Shown: positions 5,439-5,823 of the stretch, one piece after another
How positions within the stretch are numbered: the stretch's first letter is position 1
How the letters are laid out: the number at the start of each line of letters is the position of its first letter
Assembly: GCA_964451715.1 (NCBI GenBank)
Contig: CAYVIZ010000060.1
Location: 1 to 5,823 of the forward strand
Direction: 5' to 3'
DNA: 5,823 bases
Source: Tiamatella sp964451715
GTDB taxonomy: Archaea > Thermoproteota > Thermoprotei_A > Sulfolobales > Acidilobaceae
Notes under the pieces: generated by a model
What the model was told of the DNA's origin: nothing
Database searches by the model: none
The model's input: only the letters and a program-made list of their open reading frames with translations
Translations under genes and position numbers: made by a program

Positions 5439-5757
5439 GTCTTTCCTACAAGTATTTCAAGTGTCATTATCGCATTCGCCTGAATATGTCGCTTAGACCT
5501 CCTAGAGAAGCTCTCCGGGAAAGTCGTAGTCCCGGAGGCTGTATGGCGGGAGATAACAATTGAAGGTAAGCCTGACAGTGAGAAGATGCTGGGGAGTATG
5601 CTTCATCTATGTGGAAAGGTACGTGATTAGACGCTTGTATCTTTTCTTGAAGAATTTTATCGATAGAGGTGAAGCGGAGGCGATAATGCTGGCATTAGAG
5701 TCCGGCGCTAGACCGCTACTTACCGATGAGCGTGAGGCTAGAGAGTTGGCTAAGTGA
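5439..5757 (+). pseudogene. Decayed DUF3368 PIN-like toxin
   Basis: Successive frames spell a DUF3368 protein. TSISSVIIAFA, then TGA at 5481-5483, then ICRLDLLEKLSGKVVVPEAV and WREITIEGKPDSEKM match the family's TSPLIxLAKIGxLDLLEKL and VVVPEAVWREV. TAG at 5628-5630 breaks the same frame again. It still reads LVSFLEEF, and a +1 shift near 5655 restores IDRGEAEAIMLAL and LLTDEREARELAK, which ends at TGA 5755-5757. The last 50 or so residues of the family are missing. Two stops, one frameshift and a lost C-terminus rule out a working toxin. It is not a recent copy of the intact toxin at 4413-4913: the residues differ at many positions (for example VDEGEAEAITLAL against IDRGEAEAIMLAL). It faces away from the intact pair and converges, 14 nt apart, on the gene at the right edge. 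Confidence 0.8.
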
Positions 5758-5771
5758 TATATTTAATACTT

Positions 5772-5823
5772 CTATTTAACATATTCTACGTTATCTAGTT
5801 CTTTGAATTCACGGTCACCTGTA
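5772..5823 (-). CDS. C-terminal end of a probable VapC-type PIN toxin (partial)
   Basis: The minus strand is open from the right edge to a TAG at 5772-5774 and encodes TGDREFKELDNVEYVK as the last 16 residues. The pattern TGDxxFxxLxNVxxV is the usual C-terminus of VapC proteins, in which the Asp is the last conserved acidic residue of the PIN active site. Only the tail is in the window, so the antitoxin partner, expected further right, cannot be seen. The assignment rests on a short match and is moderately sure. Its stop is 14 nt from the end of the decayed DUF3368 gene. Confidence 0.6.
   Translation of the reverse strand, partial: TGDREFKELDNVEYVK

Overview
The window looks like a piece of a hyperthermophilic archaeal chromosome, most probably a crenarchaeon of the Desulfurococcales/Sulfolobales type. 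The grounds are: AT-rich TATA boxes about 25 nt upstream of starts, strong GGAGGTGA-like ribosome sites, frequent AUA and AGG codons, TTG starts, a tRNA-Leu gene with its CCA encoded, and an MTA phosphorylase with the full cysteine set of the Sulfolobus MTAPII type. The organism is inferred; nothing here fixes the genus.

Left part (1-1375): a + strand pair, a KaiC/RecA-fold protein running in from the left edge that has lost its ATPase motifs, then a 112-aa helical protein of unknown function. Next comes a 38-aa gene (1242-1358) with an excellent ribosome site. Its TATA box sits at the centre of a perfect 9-bp inverted repeat. It converges, with 14 nt to spare, on the minus-strand gene to its right.

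Centre (1373-4046): a purine and sulfur salvage block. On the minus strand lie tRNA-Leu(UAG), then mtnP (5'-methylthioadenosine phosphorylase), then a protein resembling a tandem SIS-fold phosphosugar-binding protein; they may share one promoter just upstream of the tRNA. Divergently, on the + strand, is a purine-type phosphoribosyltransferase. MtnP releases a purine base and a 1-phosphosugar; the phosphoribosyltransferase can rebuild nucleotide from a base, and a SIS-like protein is a natural candidate for a phosphosugar, though that link is inference.

Right part (4047-5823): about 365 nt of gene-free DNA with a GC-rich hairpin and a second stem-loop followed by T5, then a toxin-antitoxin cluster. 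It holds an apparently intact minus-strand UPF0175 antitoxin / DUF3368 PIN-like toxin pair with a palindrome beside its TATA box, a decayed DUF3368 toxin on the + strand (two stops, a frameshift and a missing C-terminus), and at the right edge the last 16 codons of what looks like a VapC-type PIN toxin on the minus strand. This end is visibly AT-richer than the salvage block and reads as accessory DNA that has been rearranged.

I see no CRISPR array, insertion sequence or rRNA. No complete new system can be demonstrated; the best leads are the 38-aa gene with its symmetric operator, the ATPase-dead KaiC-like protein with its partner, and the layered toxin-antitoxin remnants.
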